64,000 bases of DNA, taken from assembly GCF_016916835.1 (NCBI RefSeq), contig NZ_JAFFIX010000006.1, positions 1 to 64,000 of the forward strand, in the 5' to 3' direction. The notes under the pieces were generated by a model. The model did no database searches and was not told the DNA's origin. It was given only the letters and a program-made list of their open reading frames with translations. How positions within the stretch are numbered: the first letter of the stretch is position 1; every line of letters begins with the position of its first letter. Below, one piece after another: positions 52,367 through 61,439 of the stretch. The stretch is from Actinacidiphila bryophytorum (GTDB lineage Bacteria; Actinomycetota; Actinomycetes; Streptomycetales; Streptomycetaceae). The position numbers and the translations under genes are program-made.

Positions 52367-53275
52367 ATGGGGCTGGGGCTGGGCAACGGGATGTCGTCGG
52401 TGATGGCCGCCAAGCACCCCTTCCCCAGACCGCCCAGATTCCCGCTGCCGGCCAGACTCCCCCAGCTGCTCCCCGAGTTGGTGCTGCTCTTCACCGTCAA
52501 CGCGGTGTACAAGTACGGCCGCAGGGTCGCCAACGGCCACACCGACGAGGCCTACCACCACGCGGACGGCGTCTGGTCGTTCGAACGCCGGGTGCACCTG
52601 CCCAGCGAACAGGCCGTGCAGAAGCTGCTGCTGCACAGCGAGACGCTGGTCCACACCGCCAACTACCTCTACGCCACGGTGCACTTCCCGGCGATGGTGG
52701 TCTTCCTCGGCTGGATGTTCGTCAAGAAGCGGGCGCACTACCTGTGGATCAGGCGGGCCATCGTCATCCAGACGATGCTGGCGCTGATCGGCCACCTGTT
52801 CTTCCCGCTGGCCCCGCCGCGCCTGCTGCCGGGCGACGGCATGGTCGACACCGCGGCGGTCTACGGACCCGCCGTGTACGGCAAGCCGGAGAGCGGCTCC
52901 ATGGCCAACCAGTTCGCGGCGATGCCGTCGCTGCACGTCGGCTGGGCGCTGGCCATCGCGGTCGGGCTGATCGCCGCGTACCGCTCGCGCCTGCGGTGGC
53001 TGTGGCTGCTGCACCCGCTGGTCACCATGCTGGTGGTGGTCGGCACCGCCAACCACTACTGGCTGGACTGCCTGGTCGGCTCCGCCTTGCTGGGCGTGGC
53101 CCTCGCGGTCATCCCCGGCCCGGTCACCGACCCGCCGGCGCCCCGCCCGGGCCGCGCCCACTGGGCGTGGCCGCTGCGCCGCGCGAGCGTGCCGGGCCCG
53201 TCCGTCCTGCCCCTGTCCGCGGCAGCCGGACCTTCCCAGCGTCGTGGCCGGTCGCGCAGTTCCCCGCGCCCCTGA
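52367..53275 (+). CDS. PAP2-superfamily phosphatase/inositolphosphotransferase-like membrane protein
   Basis: Predicted protein of 302 residues from ATG 52367; an ATG at 52391 is an alternative, and longer frames upstream are unlikely. There are about six transmembrane helices. PAP2 motifs are PSLHVGWAL (C2) and HYWLDCLVG (C3), of the Aur1/Ipt1-like branch that handles phospholipid headgroups. The last residues, SRSSPRP, and the TGA stop are encoded by a family A repeat (reverse arm near 53254-53274), so the C-terminal tail is repeat-derived. Confidence 0.8.
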   Translation: MGLGLGNGMSSVMAAKHPFPRPPRFPLPARLPQLLPELVLLFTVNAVYKYGRRVANGHTDEAYHHADGVWSFERRVHLPSEQAVQKLLLHSETLVHTANYLYATVHFPAMVVFLGWMFVKKRAHYLWIRRAIVIQTMLALIGHLFFPLAPPRLLPGDGMVDTAAVYGPAVYGKPESGSMANQFAAMPSLHVGWALAIAVGLIAAYRSRLRWLWLLHPLVTMLVVVGTANHYWLDCLVGSALLGVALAVIPGPVTDPPAPRPGRAHWAWPLRRASVPGPSVLPLSAAAGPSQRRGRSRSSPRP

Positions 53276-53345
53276 TGGCGTGCCCTCTGGGCAAAGAGCG
53301 ACCGTCTTCCGGGGGCGCGGGGAAGGGATTCCCCGCGCCCCCGGC
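53250..53345. repeat. Family A repeat overlapping the PAP2 gene end
   Basis: The reverse family A arm (CGCGCAGTTCCCCGCGCCCC then TGA) begins inside the PAP2 coding region. A degenerate inverted copy (GGGGGCGCGGGGAAGGGATT then CCCCGCGCCCCC) fills the rest of the gap to xylA. It is a likely hairpin between convergent genes. Confidence 0.65.
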
Positions 53346-53350
53346 GGGGC

Positions 53351-54532
53351 TCAGCGGGCGCCGAGCAGGTGCTCCATCGCCAGCTGGTCGAGGTGCTCGA
53401 ACGCCATGCCGCGCGCGGCGGCGGCGTCCACGTCGAAGTCCTCGAACGCGGACTTGTCGGCCAGCAGGCCGGCCAGGCCCTCGCCCTCGGCGAGGGTGGG
53501 CTGCGCGAGCTGGTCCAGGCGCGCGGCCACCAGGGCCTCCTGGACGGCCGGGTCGGCGCGGAAGGCGGCGGCCCGGTCCTTGAGGATCAGGTAGTTGCGC
53601 ATGCAGCCGGCGGCCGACGCCCACACACCGTCGTAGTCCTCGGTGCGCGGCGGCTTGAAGTCGAAGTGCCGCGGACCCTGGTAGCCCGCCGACTCCAGCA
53701 GGTCCACCAGCCAGAAGGCCGAGCGCAGGTCACCGGCGCCGAAGCGCAGGTCCTGGTCGTACTTGATGCCGGTCTGGCCGTTGAGGTCGATGTGGAAGAG
53801 CTTGCCGTGCCACAGCGCCTGGGCGATGCCGTGCGGGAAGTTCAGCCCGGCCATCTGCTCGTGGCCGACCTCCGGGTTGACGCCGACCAGCTCGGGGCGC
53901 TCCAGGGTGTTGATGAACGCCAGCGCGTGGCCGACGGTCGGCAGCAGGATGTCGCCGCGCGGCTCGTTCGGCTTGGGCTCGATGGCGAACCTGATGTCGT
54001 AGCCCTTCTCGGTGACGTAGTCGCCGAGCAGGTCGAAGGCCTCCTTGAAGCGGTCCAGCGCGACCCGCACGTCCTTGGCGGCGCCGGACTCGGCGCCCTC
54101 GCGCCCGCCCCACGCGACATAGACCTTGGCGCCCAGCTCGGCGGCCAGGTCGATGTTGCGGATGGTCTTGCGCAGCGCGTAGCGGCGTACGTCGCGGTCG
54201 TTGGCGGTGAAGCCGCCGTCCTTGAAGACCGGGTGCGTGAAGAGGTTCGTGGTCGCCATCGGGACCGTCAGCCCGGTGGCGTCGAGCGCCGCACGGAAGC
54301 GCTTGATGTGCGCGTCGCGCTCGGCGTCGGAGGACCCGAACGGGATCAGGTCGTCGTCGTGGAACGTCACGCCGTACGCACCGAGCTCGGCGAGCTTGGT
54401 GACGGTCTCGACCGGGTCGAGCGGCGCGCGGGTCGCCTCACCGAAGGGGTCGCGCCCCTGCCAGCCCACCGTCCACAGGCCGAAGGTGAACTTGTGCTCG
54501 GGACCCGGGGTGAGGTTCGTCTCGGAAGTCAT
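53351..54532 (-). CDS. xylA: Xylose isomerase
   Basis: Predicted protein of 393 residues, close to other Streptomyces XylA proteins in length and sequence. Visible landmarks are [17 protein letters not shown], the catalytic His in [27 protein letters not shown], the metal ligands in [11 protein letters not shown], and [16 protein letters not shown]. It isomerises D-xylose to D-xylulose in the cytosol. GGAGCG precedes the ATG. It is divergent from xylB, and the ROK regulator is downstream of xylB. Confidence 0.95.
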   Translation of the reverse strand: MTSETNLTPGPEHKFTFGLWTVGWQGRDPFGEATRAPLDPVETVTKLAELGAYGVTFHDDDLIPFGSSDAERDAHIKRFRAALDATGLTVPMATTNLFTHPVFKDGGFTANDRDVRRYALRKTIRNIDLAAELGAKVYVAWGGREGAESGAAKDVRVALDRFKEAFDLLGDYVTEKGYDIRFAIEPKPNEPRGDILLPTVGHALAFINTLERPELVGVNPEVGHEQMAGLNFPHGIAQALWHGKLFHIDLNGQTGIKYDQDLRFGAGDLRSAFWLVDLLESAGYQGPRHFDFKPPRTEDYDGVWASAAGCMRNYLILKDRAAAFRADPAVQEALVAARLDQLAQPTLAEGEGLAGLLADKSAFEDFDVDAAAARGMAFEHLDQLAMEHLLGAR

Positions 54533-54555
54533 TACGGCTCGCTCCTATTCGTCAG

Positions 54556-54580
54556 ACTGTTGAACAAATTAGTATGCGAG
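54556..54580. promoter_or_regulatory. Divergent xylA/xylB promoter-operator region
   Basis: The 102-bp spacer contains TGTTGAACAAATTAGTATGC, the only AT-rich patch. TAGTAT (54570-54575) would serve as a -10 for xylB. The reverse strand offers TACTAA for xylA. The TTGAACAA palindrome inside it is a reasonable target for the ROK protein at 56654. The assignment is inferred from position. Confidence 0.45.
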
Positions 54581-54634
54581 GCCGATGATGGGAAGTGGCA
54601 GCTCACTACGGGCTCCGGAAGGGACAGGAATCAC

Positions 54635-56053
54635 ATGGGGTCGGACAGCGCATCGCAGGTCGTACTCGGGGTCGACAGTTCCACGCAGTCCACGAAGGTG
54701 CTGGCGGTGGACGTCGAGACCGGTGAGGTGCTGGCCTCCGGCCAGGCACGGCACACCGTGAGCAGCGGCGCGGGACGGGAGACCGATCCTGAGGTCTGGT
54801 GGACCGCACTGCAATCCGCACTGGGCCAGACGGGCGAATGGGCCGGCCGCGCCGAGGCGGTCTCGGTCGGCGGGCAGCAGCACGGCCTGGTCGTGCTCGA
54901 CGCCGCCGGGCGGCCGCTGCGGCCCGCCATGCTGTGGAACGACGTGCGGTCCGCGCCGCAGGCCGCGGCCCTCGTCGACAAGTACGGCGCCGGGCACTGG
55001 GCCCAGCGCTTCGGCTCCGTGCCGGGGGCCAGCTTCACCGTCTCCAAGTGGGCCTGGCTCGCCGAGCACGAGCCCGAGACCGCGGCCGCCGCCCGCGCCG
55101 TCCGCCTCCCCCACGACTTCCTCACCGAACGCCTCTCCGGCGCCGCCGTCACCGACCGCGGCGACGTCTCCGGGACCGGCTGGTGGCGCTCCGACACCGA
55201 GGCCTACGACCACGGGCTGCTCGCCGAGATCGGGCTCGACCCCGAACTCCTTCCCGCCGTCCTCGGCCCCGGCGAACAGGCCGGCACCGTACGCGACGGG
55301 CTCGGCCTGCGGCCCGGCGCGATCGTCGCCGCCGGCACCGGCGACAACGCCGCCGCCGCACTCGGCCTCGGCCTCACCCCCGGCCGGGCCGCCCTCAGCC
55401 TCGGCACCTCCGGCACCGTCTACGCGGTGTCGCGGCAGCGGCCCACCGACGCCACCGGGGTCGTCGCCGGGTTCGCCGCCGCCGACGGCGGGTGGCTGCC
55501 ACTCGCGTGCACCCTCAACTGCACGCTCGCCGTCGACAAGGTGGCCGCGCTGCTCGGCCGCGAGCGGGAGGACGTCGAGCCCGGCGGCTCGGTCGCCTTC
55601 CTGCCCTTCCTCGACGGCGAACGCACGCCGAACCTGCCGTACGCGTCCGGCCTGCTCACCGGGCTGCGGCACGACACCACCGCCGGGCAGATCCTGCAGG
55701 GCGCGTACGACGGTGCGGTGTACGCGCTGCTCGGCGCGCTCGACCAGGTCCTCGCCGTGGACGGCGGCGCACCCTCCGACGAGCCGCTGATCGTCATCGG
55801 CGGGGGGTCGCGGGGGGCCGCGTGGCTGGAGACGGTGCGGAGGCTTTCCGGGCGGGCGGTGCAAGTCCCCGACGCCGGGGAACTCGTCGCCCTGGGCGCG
55901 GCCGTGCAGGCCGCCTCCGCGCTCACCGGCGAGCCCGCCCACGCGATCGCGGCTCGCTGGTCCACCACGTCGGGCCGCGTCCACCCGGCCCTCCCCCAGG
56001 ACCACGCCACCCTCACCCGCCTTGCGTCCGCCATCCCCCTGGCGTCCGCCTAG
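54635..56053 (+). CDS. xylB: Xylulokinase
   Basis: Predicted protein of 472 residues; AGGA precedes ATG 54635. It is a FGGY kinase with the N-terminal phosphate motif GVDSSTQSTKVLAVD, substrate-binding VGGQQHGLVVLD and MLWNDVRS, a C-terminal LSLGTSGTVYAVS ATP loop and IVIGGGSRGAAW. It phosphorylates D-xylulose to xylulose 5-phosphate for the pentose phosphate pathway. It is transcribed divergently from xylA, sharing one regulatory gap. Confidence 0.93.
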   Translation: MGSDSASQVVLGVDSSTQSTKVLAVDVETGEVLASGQARHTVSSGAGRETDPEVWWTALQSALGQTGEWAGRAEAVSVGGQQHGLVVLDAAGRPLRPAMLWNDVRSAPQAAALVDKYGAGHWAQRFGSVPGASFTVSKWAWLAEHEPETAAAARAVRLPHDFLTERLSGAAVTDRGDVSGTGWWRSDTEAYDHGLLAEIGLDPELLPAVLGPGEQAGTVRDGLGLRPGAIVAAGTGDNAAAALGLGLTPGRAALSLGTSGTVYAVSRQRPTDATGVVAGFAAADGGWLPLACTLNCTLAVDKVAALLGREREDVEPGGSVAFLPFLDGERTPNLPYASGLLTGLRHDTTAGQILQGAYDGAVYALLGALDQVLAVDGGAPSDEPLIVIGGGSRGAAWLETVRRLSGRAVQVPDAGELVALGAAVQAASALTGEPAHAIAARWSTTSGRVHPALPQDHATLTRLASAIPLASA

Positions 56054-56064
56054 GCCCTCCCGGG

Positions 56065-56600
56065 GGGTGCCCTCTCCCCCGGCGGCGAGTCGGTCGCGCA
56101 GTTCCGCCCCCAGAGCTTCGCCTGGGGGTACCCCCAGCGCCTCCTGGGTGACTGCCGCTTGCGGTGGGCTTGCACCTTCCGGTCCGTCGTGGCTGGGCGC
56201 GCAGTTCCCCGCGCCCCTGGGCGACTGCCACTTGCGGTGAGCTTGCACCTTCCGGTCCGTCGCGGCTGGGCGCGCAGTCCCCCGCGCCCCTGGGCGACTG
56301 CCACCTGCGGTGGGCTTGCACCTTCCGGTGCGTGGGGGCTGGGCGCGCAGTTCCCCGCGCCCCTGATGGTTGCCCTCTTCCCGCAGGGCCGGCGCCTTCA
56401 GGTGGCGCCCTCTGCCTGCGAGGGTGAGCGTTTTTCAGGGGCGCGGGGCTGCATTTGATGTGCGGCTGACGCCGCGCGGGCGCGACCAGCCCCCAGGGCT
56501 AGGGGCAGGACCTGAAGGGGCGCGGGGAACTGCGCGCGCAACCCCCCCGCCGGGGGAGAGGGGCTCGCCCCGGGCGGGGCGGGGGGCTGGCAGGGTGAAG
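56065..56600. repeat. Largest family A/B repeat cluster in the window
   Basis: A gap of about 600 bp between xylB and the ROK gene. It has a family B copy in reverse near 56103-56140 and three successive near-identical units of about 73-75 bp (starting near 56153, 56226 and 56301). Each unit reads CTGGGYGACTGCCA/CTTGCGGTGGGCTTGCACC and ends in a reverse family A arm. Two forward arms follow near 56449 and 56517. The tandem arrangement is stronger here than elsewhere. No gene is supported. Confidence 0.7.
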
Positions 56601-56653
56601 GATGCAGGGCGGGGCTGCGGCCCCGACGTCACAACCGGACCGGAGGTCACATC

Positions 56654-57877
56654 GTGGGGAAAGCCACCGGCGCACAAGCCGGTCTCCGCCGCCGGAACAT
56701 GGCGCTGGTCATGAAGGCCCTCGCCGCGGGCGAGAACGTGACGCGGGCCGCGGTCGCCGCGGAGGTCGGCCTGACCCGGGCCACCGTCTCGACGCTGGTG
56801 GACGAGCTGCTGGCAGCTGGCCTGGTGGAGGAGCTGGGCGCGCAGCGCCCCGGCACGGTGGGCCGCCCCGGCACGGTCCTGGCCCTGTCCGGGACGGGTC
56901 CCGCCGGCATCGGGGCGGAGATCGGCGTGGACCACCTGGCCGCGTGCGCGGTGGACCTGCACGGCAGGGTGCGGGCGCGCGCCGAGCGCCCGGCGGCGAA
57001 CCGCACCCGCCCGGCCGCCGCGGTCCTGGCGGAGCTGGCGGAGCTGACGGAGGGCGTCGTCGCGGAGGCGGCGGAGTCCGGCCTGCGGCCGGTGCGGACG
57101 ACGGTCGCGGTGCCCGGCCTGATCGGCGAGGACCGCGGCACGGTGCTGCGGGCGCCGAACCTCGGCTGGGAGGACGTACCGCTGGCCGCGGCTTTCGGCG
57201 CGGACGCGGCCGTGGAGAACGAGGCGAACCTCGGCGCCCTGGCCGAGCTGTGGCTGGGCGGCCACGACGGCCGCCTGACGGATTTCGTGCACGTGTCCGC
57301 CGAGATCGGCATCGGTGCCGCCCTGGTCGTGGAGGGCCGCCTGTTCCGCGGTGCCCGCGGCTTCGCGGGCGAGCTGGGCCATGTGCCGGTGCGCCCTGAG
57401 GGGCCGCGCTGTTCGTGCGGTGCGAACGGCTGTCTTGAGACCTACGCTGGCGAGGAGGCGCTGCTGCGTGCGGCCGGTGTGCGTACGGGACGCGGCCCGG
57501 CACTGAAAGCGGCGGCTGTCGCGGGCGACCCCGCGGCACTGCGTGCGCTGGAGGAGGCAGGCGCCGCCCTGGGTATAGCCCTCAGCGGTGCGGTCAACCT
57601 GCTCGACCCGCAGGCCGTGGTGGTCGGCGGCCCGCTCGCGGACCTCGCGCCCTGGCTGCTGCCGGGCGTGCGCCGCGAGCTCGCCGCCCGCGTCACGGAC
57701 CGCCAGTGGCGGGCGCAGGACGTGCTGGTCTCCCGCCTCGGGCACGACGGCGTGCTGCGCGGGGCCGCCTACAGCTCGGTGCGTACCGTGCTGGACGACC
57801 CCGCGACGTGGATCCGTACCGCTCTTACAGAGCCGAGCCTGCCAGCCACTGGCTCCACGTCATGTTCCAGCCGTTGA
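56654..57877 (+). CDS. ROK-family transcriptional regulator (XylR-like)
   Basis: Predicted protein of 407 residues from the GTG at 56654 behind CGGAGG. An N-terminal winged HTH (ENVTRAAVAAEVGLTRATVSTLVDEL) is fused to a ROK sugar-kinase-like domain. The ROK zinc-site motif CSCGANGCLETYAG and ELGHVPV are present. In actinobacteria such proteins often repress xylose genes and release DNA on binding the sugar. Location next to xylAB supports that role. The 3' end overlaps the convergent L,D-transpeptidase gene by 53 bp. Confidence 0.85.
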   Translation: MGKATGAQAGLRRRNMALVMKALAAGENVTRAAVAAEVGLTRATVSTLVDELLAAGLVEELGAQRPGTVGRPGTVLALSGTGPAGIGAEIGVDHLAACAVDLHGRVRARAERPAANRTRPAAAVLAELAELTEGVVAEAAESGLRPVRTTVAVPGLIGEDRGTVLRAPNLGWEDVPLAAAFGADAAVENEANLGALAELWLGGHDGRLTDFVHVSAEIGIGAALVVEGRLFRGARGFAGELGHVPVRPEGPRCSCGANGCLETYAGEEALLRAAGVRTGRGPALKAAAVAGDPAALRALEEAGAALGIALSGAVNLLDPQAVVVGGPLADLAPWLLPGVRRELAARVTDRQWRAQDVLVSRLGHDGVLRGAAYSSVRTVLDDPATWIRTALTEPSLPATGSTSCSSR

Positions 57878-59177
57878 GGCCGTTGCTGGGCTGGATGACC
57901 TTGTCGGGCGAGTTGACGACGGTGACGACATCGCCGACCAGCGAGTTGTCGAAGAACCACGCGGCGTCGGTGCTCGGGTCCTTGCCGCCCTTGACGTCCT
58001 CGATGCCGATGCAGCCGTGGCTGGTGTTGGCGTGGCCGAAGACGGACGGGTCGCCCCAGTAGTTGCCGTGGATGAAGGTGCCGGAGTTGCTCAGGCGCAT
58101 GGCGTGCGGCACGTCGGGGATGTCGTACTCGCCCTTGCCGTCGTCGTCGGTGAAGCCGACGGTGGCGCCGTTCATGCGGGTGGTCTGGTCCTTCTCCTCG
58201 ATGACCAGCTGGCCGTCGTAGGTGGTGTGGCCCTCGCCGCCGGCGGATATCGGGATCGTCCTGACGACCTGGCCGTCGCGGACGACGGTCATCATGTGCG
58301 ATTTGGTGTCGACGGTGGAGACCTGGGAGCGGCCCACGTCGAAGCCGACGGTCTTGTGCTGGACGCCGTAGACGCCGGGTGCGCCCTTGACGCCCCTGAG
58401 GTTCAGGTCGAGCGTGACGTGCGAGCCGGCGACCCAGTAGGACTGCGGGCGCAGGTCGAGCCGCTTGGCGCTGAACCAGTGGCCGACCACCTGCTGCCCG
58501 CTGCTGGACGTCACGGTGACGCCCCGCTGCACGGCGGCCCGGTCGGCCTTGGAAATGGCGTGGTCGAAGTTGACCGACACCGGCATGCCGACGCCGACGG
58601 TGGAGCCGTCCTCGGGTGTGAAGTAGCCGACGAAGGTGGACGGCTTGGCCGCGGCGGTCGCGAAGGTGGCGGTCGCGGCGGCGGGCCGTCCCTGCGTGTC
58701 GGCGGCGGCCGCGGCTATCGAGTACTGCGTGCTGTGCGCGAGCGCCTTGGACGGGGTCCAGCTCTTCTTGTCGGCGGACAGCTTGCCCGCGACGGTGTGC
58801 CCGGTGGCCTTGGACTTCATGGTCACCGAGGTCAGCGTGCCGCCGCTGACCGACACCTTGACCGCACCGCTGACCTTGGCGCCGGTGGCGCCGGACTTCG
58901 GGGTGATGGTGATCTTCGCGGCGGATGTGTGCTTGGCCGCCGCCGCGTCCTGGCTCGCCTGGCTGAGCGCGGACGGCGTCTGGGACGGCGTAGGCGCCTG
59001 CGTGGTGGGCGCGGAGCTGGCCGCGGCCTTGCTGTCCGCGTGCCCGCCGCCCCCGGTGCTGCACGCGGTGACGGCGACACTGCCGCCGATCAGCACCGCG
59101 GCGGCCGCAGCGAGGGTGCGGCGCTTGGTGATCTTCGGGTGCTTGGCGGGGGCAGTTCCGTTGTCGGGCGGCGTCAC
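57825..59177 (-). CDS. L,D-transpeptidase lipoprotein
   Basis: Predicted protein of 450 residues. The GTG at 59177 has GGAGAG upstream. A lipoprotein signal ends VAVTAC (about residue 40), followed by a Ser/Thr/Ala-rich linker. Two Ig-like domains precede the YkuD catalytic domain. The active-site motif HGNYWGDPSVFGHANTSHGC contains the nucleophilic Cys and its His. Such enzymes form 3-3 crosslinks in peptidoglycan outside the membrane. The layout matches mycobacterial LdtMt2-type proteins. Confidence 0.9.
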   Translation of the reverse strand: MTPPDNGTAPAKHPKITKRRTLAAAAAVLIGGSVAVTACSTGGGGHADSKAAASSAPTTQAPTPSQTPSALSQASQDAAAAKHTSAAKITITPKSGATGAKVSGAVKVSVSGGTLTSVTMKSKATGHTVAGKLSADKKSWTPSKALAHSTQYSIAAAAADTQGRPAAATATFATAAAKPSTFVGYFTPEDGSTVGVGMPVSVNFDHAISKADRAAVQRGVTVTSSSGQQVVGHWFSAKRLDLRPQSYWVAGSHVTLDLNLRGVKGAPGVYGVQHKTVGFDVGRSQVSTVDTKSHMMTVVRDGQVVRTIPISAGGEGHTTYDGQLVIEEKDQTTRMNGATVGFTDDDGKGEYDIPDVPHAMRLSNSGTFIHGNYWGDPSVFGHANTSHGCIGIEDVKGGKDPSTDAAWFFDNSLVGDVVTVVNSPDKVIQPSNGLNGWNMTWSQWLAGSAL

Positions 59178-59511
59178 GCATCTCTCCAATGCGGGTGGGG
59201 TCCCCCGCGGCGGCACCACGGGCTTCTTCCGTCCCCATGGAAACAGCCACTCCGGAGCAAATCACCCTTTCCGGGCATAATTGTGGCCTTTCCCACGCCG
59301 CCCCCTCCCGGGGCGCCCCGCACGCCACCCTCCGTGCCCGCCGGACTCCGCCGCGTGGATGCGGCCGGGCGCCCTGCGGCGGCAGGTGCGGGCCGTGCGG
59401 CTGATCAGGGGAGAGCGGGGACGGTGGGGCGGGAGGCGACTTCCCAAGCAGTGGCCTGAGTCACTACGATCGGCCACCACGGTCAAGTCGTCGCAACCCC
59501 TGGGGGTTCCA

Positions 59512-59775
59512 TTGGCCTCGCCCCGCCCTTACGTGGCCGCCGCCGCAGCTTCCGTGCTGGCCGCGCTGTACTTCGTACCGTCCGCGAGCGCCAGCCCCCA
59601 GCACGCGCCCGCGACGTCCGCGCACGCCGCACCGGCCTCGGCGCAGCACCTCGACCTGGCCGACACCGGCAGCATCGACACCAAGCCGTACGTCATCGGC
59701 GGCTCCGCCTTCCTGGTGGCCGGCGCCGCCCTGGTCGTCGACGCGACCCGGCGCGCACGCCGGGCCGCGCTCTGA
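59512..59775 (+). CDS. Small LAXTG-type sortase substrate
   Basis: Predicted protein of 87 residues from a TTG at 59512 with GGGGG ahead. The start is not certain, as the frame stays open to 59281. A signal peptide (about 1-27, ending SASAS) is followed by a short Ala/His/Pro-rich region. LADTG at 49-53, a hydrophobic helix (IGGSAFLVAGAALVV) and a basic tail RRARRAAL follow. This is a cell-wall sorting signal of the LAXTG kind cleaved by class E sortases. With so little between the signals, the displayed part is only about 20 residues. Function unknown. Confidence 0.65.
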   Translation: MASPRPYVAAAAASVLAALYFVPSASASPQHAPATSAHAAPASAQHLDLADTGSIDTKPYVIGGSAFLVAGAALVVDATRRARRAAL

Positions 59776-59800
59776 CCTGCGACGTCACACGGCAGGCGCT

Positions 59801-61381
59801 CTACGCCAGCGGTCCCGTGACGGTCTCCGCCGCCCGGACCAGGCCACCTGACCGTACGAAGGCGTGGGCCGCCTCCAGGTCGGGGGCCAGGAAGCGGTCC
59901 CTGCCAGGACCCGGCACCCCCGCCTCCCGTACAGCCGCGAGCACCGCCGCCGTCGCGGGCGCGGGCCGGCCGCCCGCCGTCGCCCTGATCTCCAGCGCCC
60001 GGGTCGCCGCGAACATCTCCACCGCGATCACCCGCGCCAGCGCGTCCACCGCGGTACGCAGCTTGCGCGCCGCCGACCAGCCCATCGACACGTGGTCCTC
60101 CTGCATCGCAGAGGACGGGATCGAGTCGACCGAGGCCGGCACCGCCAGCCGCTTCATCTCGCTGACCAGCGCGGCCTGCGTGTACTGGGCGATCATCAGC
60201 CCGGAGTCCACCCCCGGGTCGTCGGCCAGGAAGGGCGGCAGGCCGTGCGACCTGTTCTTGTCCAGCAGCCGGTCCGTGCGCCGCTCGGCGATCGAGCCGA
60301 GGTCGGCGGCGGCGATCGCGAGGAAGTCCAGGACGTAGCCGACGGGGGCGCCGTGGAAGTTGCCGTTCGACTCCACGCGCCCTCCCCCAGAGCCTCCGGC
60401 CTGGGAGGTGCCCCCATCCAGGACGACGGGGTTGTCGACGGCCGCCGCCAGCTCGCGGTCCGCGACCAGCCGGGCGTGCGCCAGGGTGTCCCGGCCCGCA
60501 CCCGCCACCTGCGGGGCGCACCGGATCGAGTACGCGTCCTGCACGCGGGGCGCGTCGTCCTGGTGGTGCCCGGTCAGCCCCGACCCCGCCAGCACCTTCG
60601 CCATGTTCGCCGCGGCAGCCGCCTGCCCCGGGTGCGGGCGGATGGCGTGCAGCTCCGGCGCCAGCACCCGCTCGGTGCCCAGCAGCGCCTCCAGGGACAG
60701 GGCGGCCGTGATGTCCGCCGCGGTGAACAGGCCCGCGAGGTCCGCACACGCCATCACCAGCATGCCGAGCATGCCGTCGGTGCCGTTGATGAGGGCAAGG
60801 CCCTCCTTCTCCCGCAGCTCGACCGGCTCGATGCCGTGCGCCGCCAGCAGCTCGGCCGCCGGGCGCACCTGGCCGTCCCGGCCTTCCGCCTCGCCCTCGC
60901 CCATCAGCACCTGGGCGCAGTGCGCCAGCGGCGCGAGGTCGCCGGAGCAGCCGAGGCTGCCGTACTCGTGGACCACGGGCGTGATGCCCGCGTTCAGCAG
61001 CGCGGCCATCGTCTCCGCGACGAGCGGGCGCACGCCGGTGCGGCCCGACGCGAGCGTCTTGAGCCGCAGGAACATCAGCGCGCGGACCACCTCGCGCTCC
61101 ACGCGCGGGCCCATGCCGGCGGCGTGCGAGCGCACGAGCGAGCGCTGGAGCTGCGCTCGCAGTTCGGGGGAGATGTGGCGCACTGCCAGTGCGCCGAAGC
61201 CGGTGGAGACGCCGTACACCGGTTCCGGCTTCGCCGCGAGGGCGTCCACGGTGGCCCGTGCCGCCGCCATGCCCTCGCGGGCGGCCTCGCCCAGTTCGAC
61301 CGCGGCGCCGCCGCGGGCCACGGCGAGGACGTCCTCGGGGGTGGCCCCGTGGGGGCCGATCACCACGTTGTGCATATCCAT
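59801..61381 (-). CDS. hutH: Histidine ammonia-lyase
   Basis: Predicted protein of 526 residues from ATG 61381 (a GTG at 61387 is possible). It deaminates L-histidine to urocanate. Conserved blocks include YGVSTGFGALA, HEYGSLGCSGDLAPL (the MIO-forming triad reads Cys-Ser-Gly, not Ala-Ser-Gly), GTDGMLGMLVMA and MQEDHVSMGWSAARKLRTAVD. Between VDNPVVL and RVESNGNFHGAPV, which are almost adjacent in streptomycete HutH proteins as I recall them, lies an extra stretch containing [10 protein letters not shown]. It is encoded by the family B repeat at 60381-60418. Confidence 0.93.
   Translation of the reverse strand: MDMHNVVIGPHGATPEDVLAVARGGAAVELGEAAREGMAAARATVDALAAKPEPVYGVSTGFGALAVRHISPELRAQLQRSLVRSHAAGMGPRVEREVVRALMFLRLKTLASGRTGVRPLVAETMAALLNAGITPVVHEYGSLGCSGDLAPLAHCAQVLMGEGEAEGRDGQVRPAAELLAAHGIEPVELREKEGLALINGTDGMLGMLVMACADLAGLFTAADITAALSLEALLGTERVLAPELHAIRPHPGQAAAAANMAKVLAGSGLTGHHQDDAPRVQDAYSIRCAPQVAGAGRDTLAHARLVADRELAAAVDNPVVLDGGTSQAGGSGGGRVESNGNFHGAPVGYVLDFLAIAAADLGSIAERRTDRLLDKNRSHGLPPFLADDPGVDSGLMIAQYTQAALVSEMKRLAVPASVDSIPSSAMQEDHVSMGWSAARKLRTAVDALARVIAVEMFAATRALEIRATAGGRPAPATAAVLAAVREAGVPGPGRDRFLAPDLEAAHAFVRSGGLVRAAETVTGPLA
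60381..60418 (-). repeat. Family B repeat inserted in frame within hutH
   Basis: This 38-bp copy is two bases different from that in pckG (15770-15807) and uses the same reading frame, giving [10 protein letters not shown]. It is flanked by otherwise normal HutH sequence, so the insertion is clean and in frame. Confidence 0.82.
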
Positions 61382-61439
61382 ATTCACGCACCCTAGGCAC
61401 TGAATCCCTACCTGTCACCATCCTCCCGTCCACCCCTGC

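Noticed and set aside
56153-56370. Possible CRISPR array
   Set aside because: The tandem units diverge, are palindromic, have no constant-length unique spacers, and no cas gene is near.
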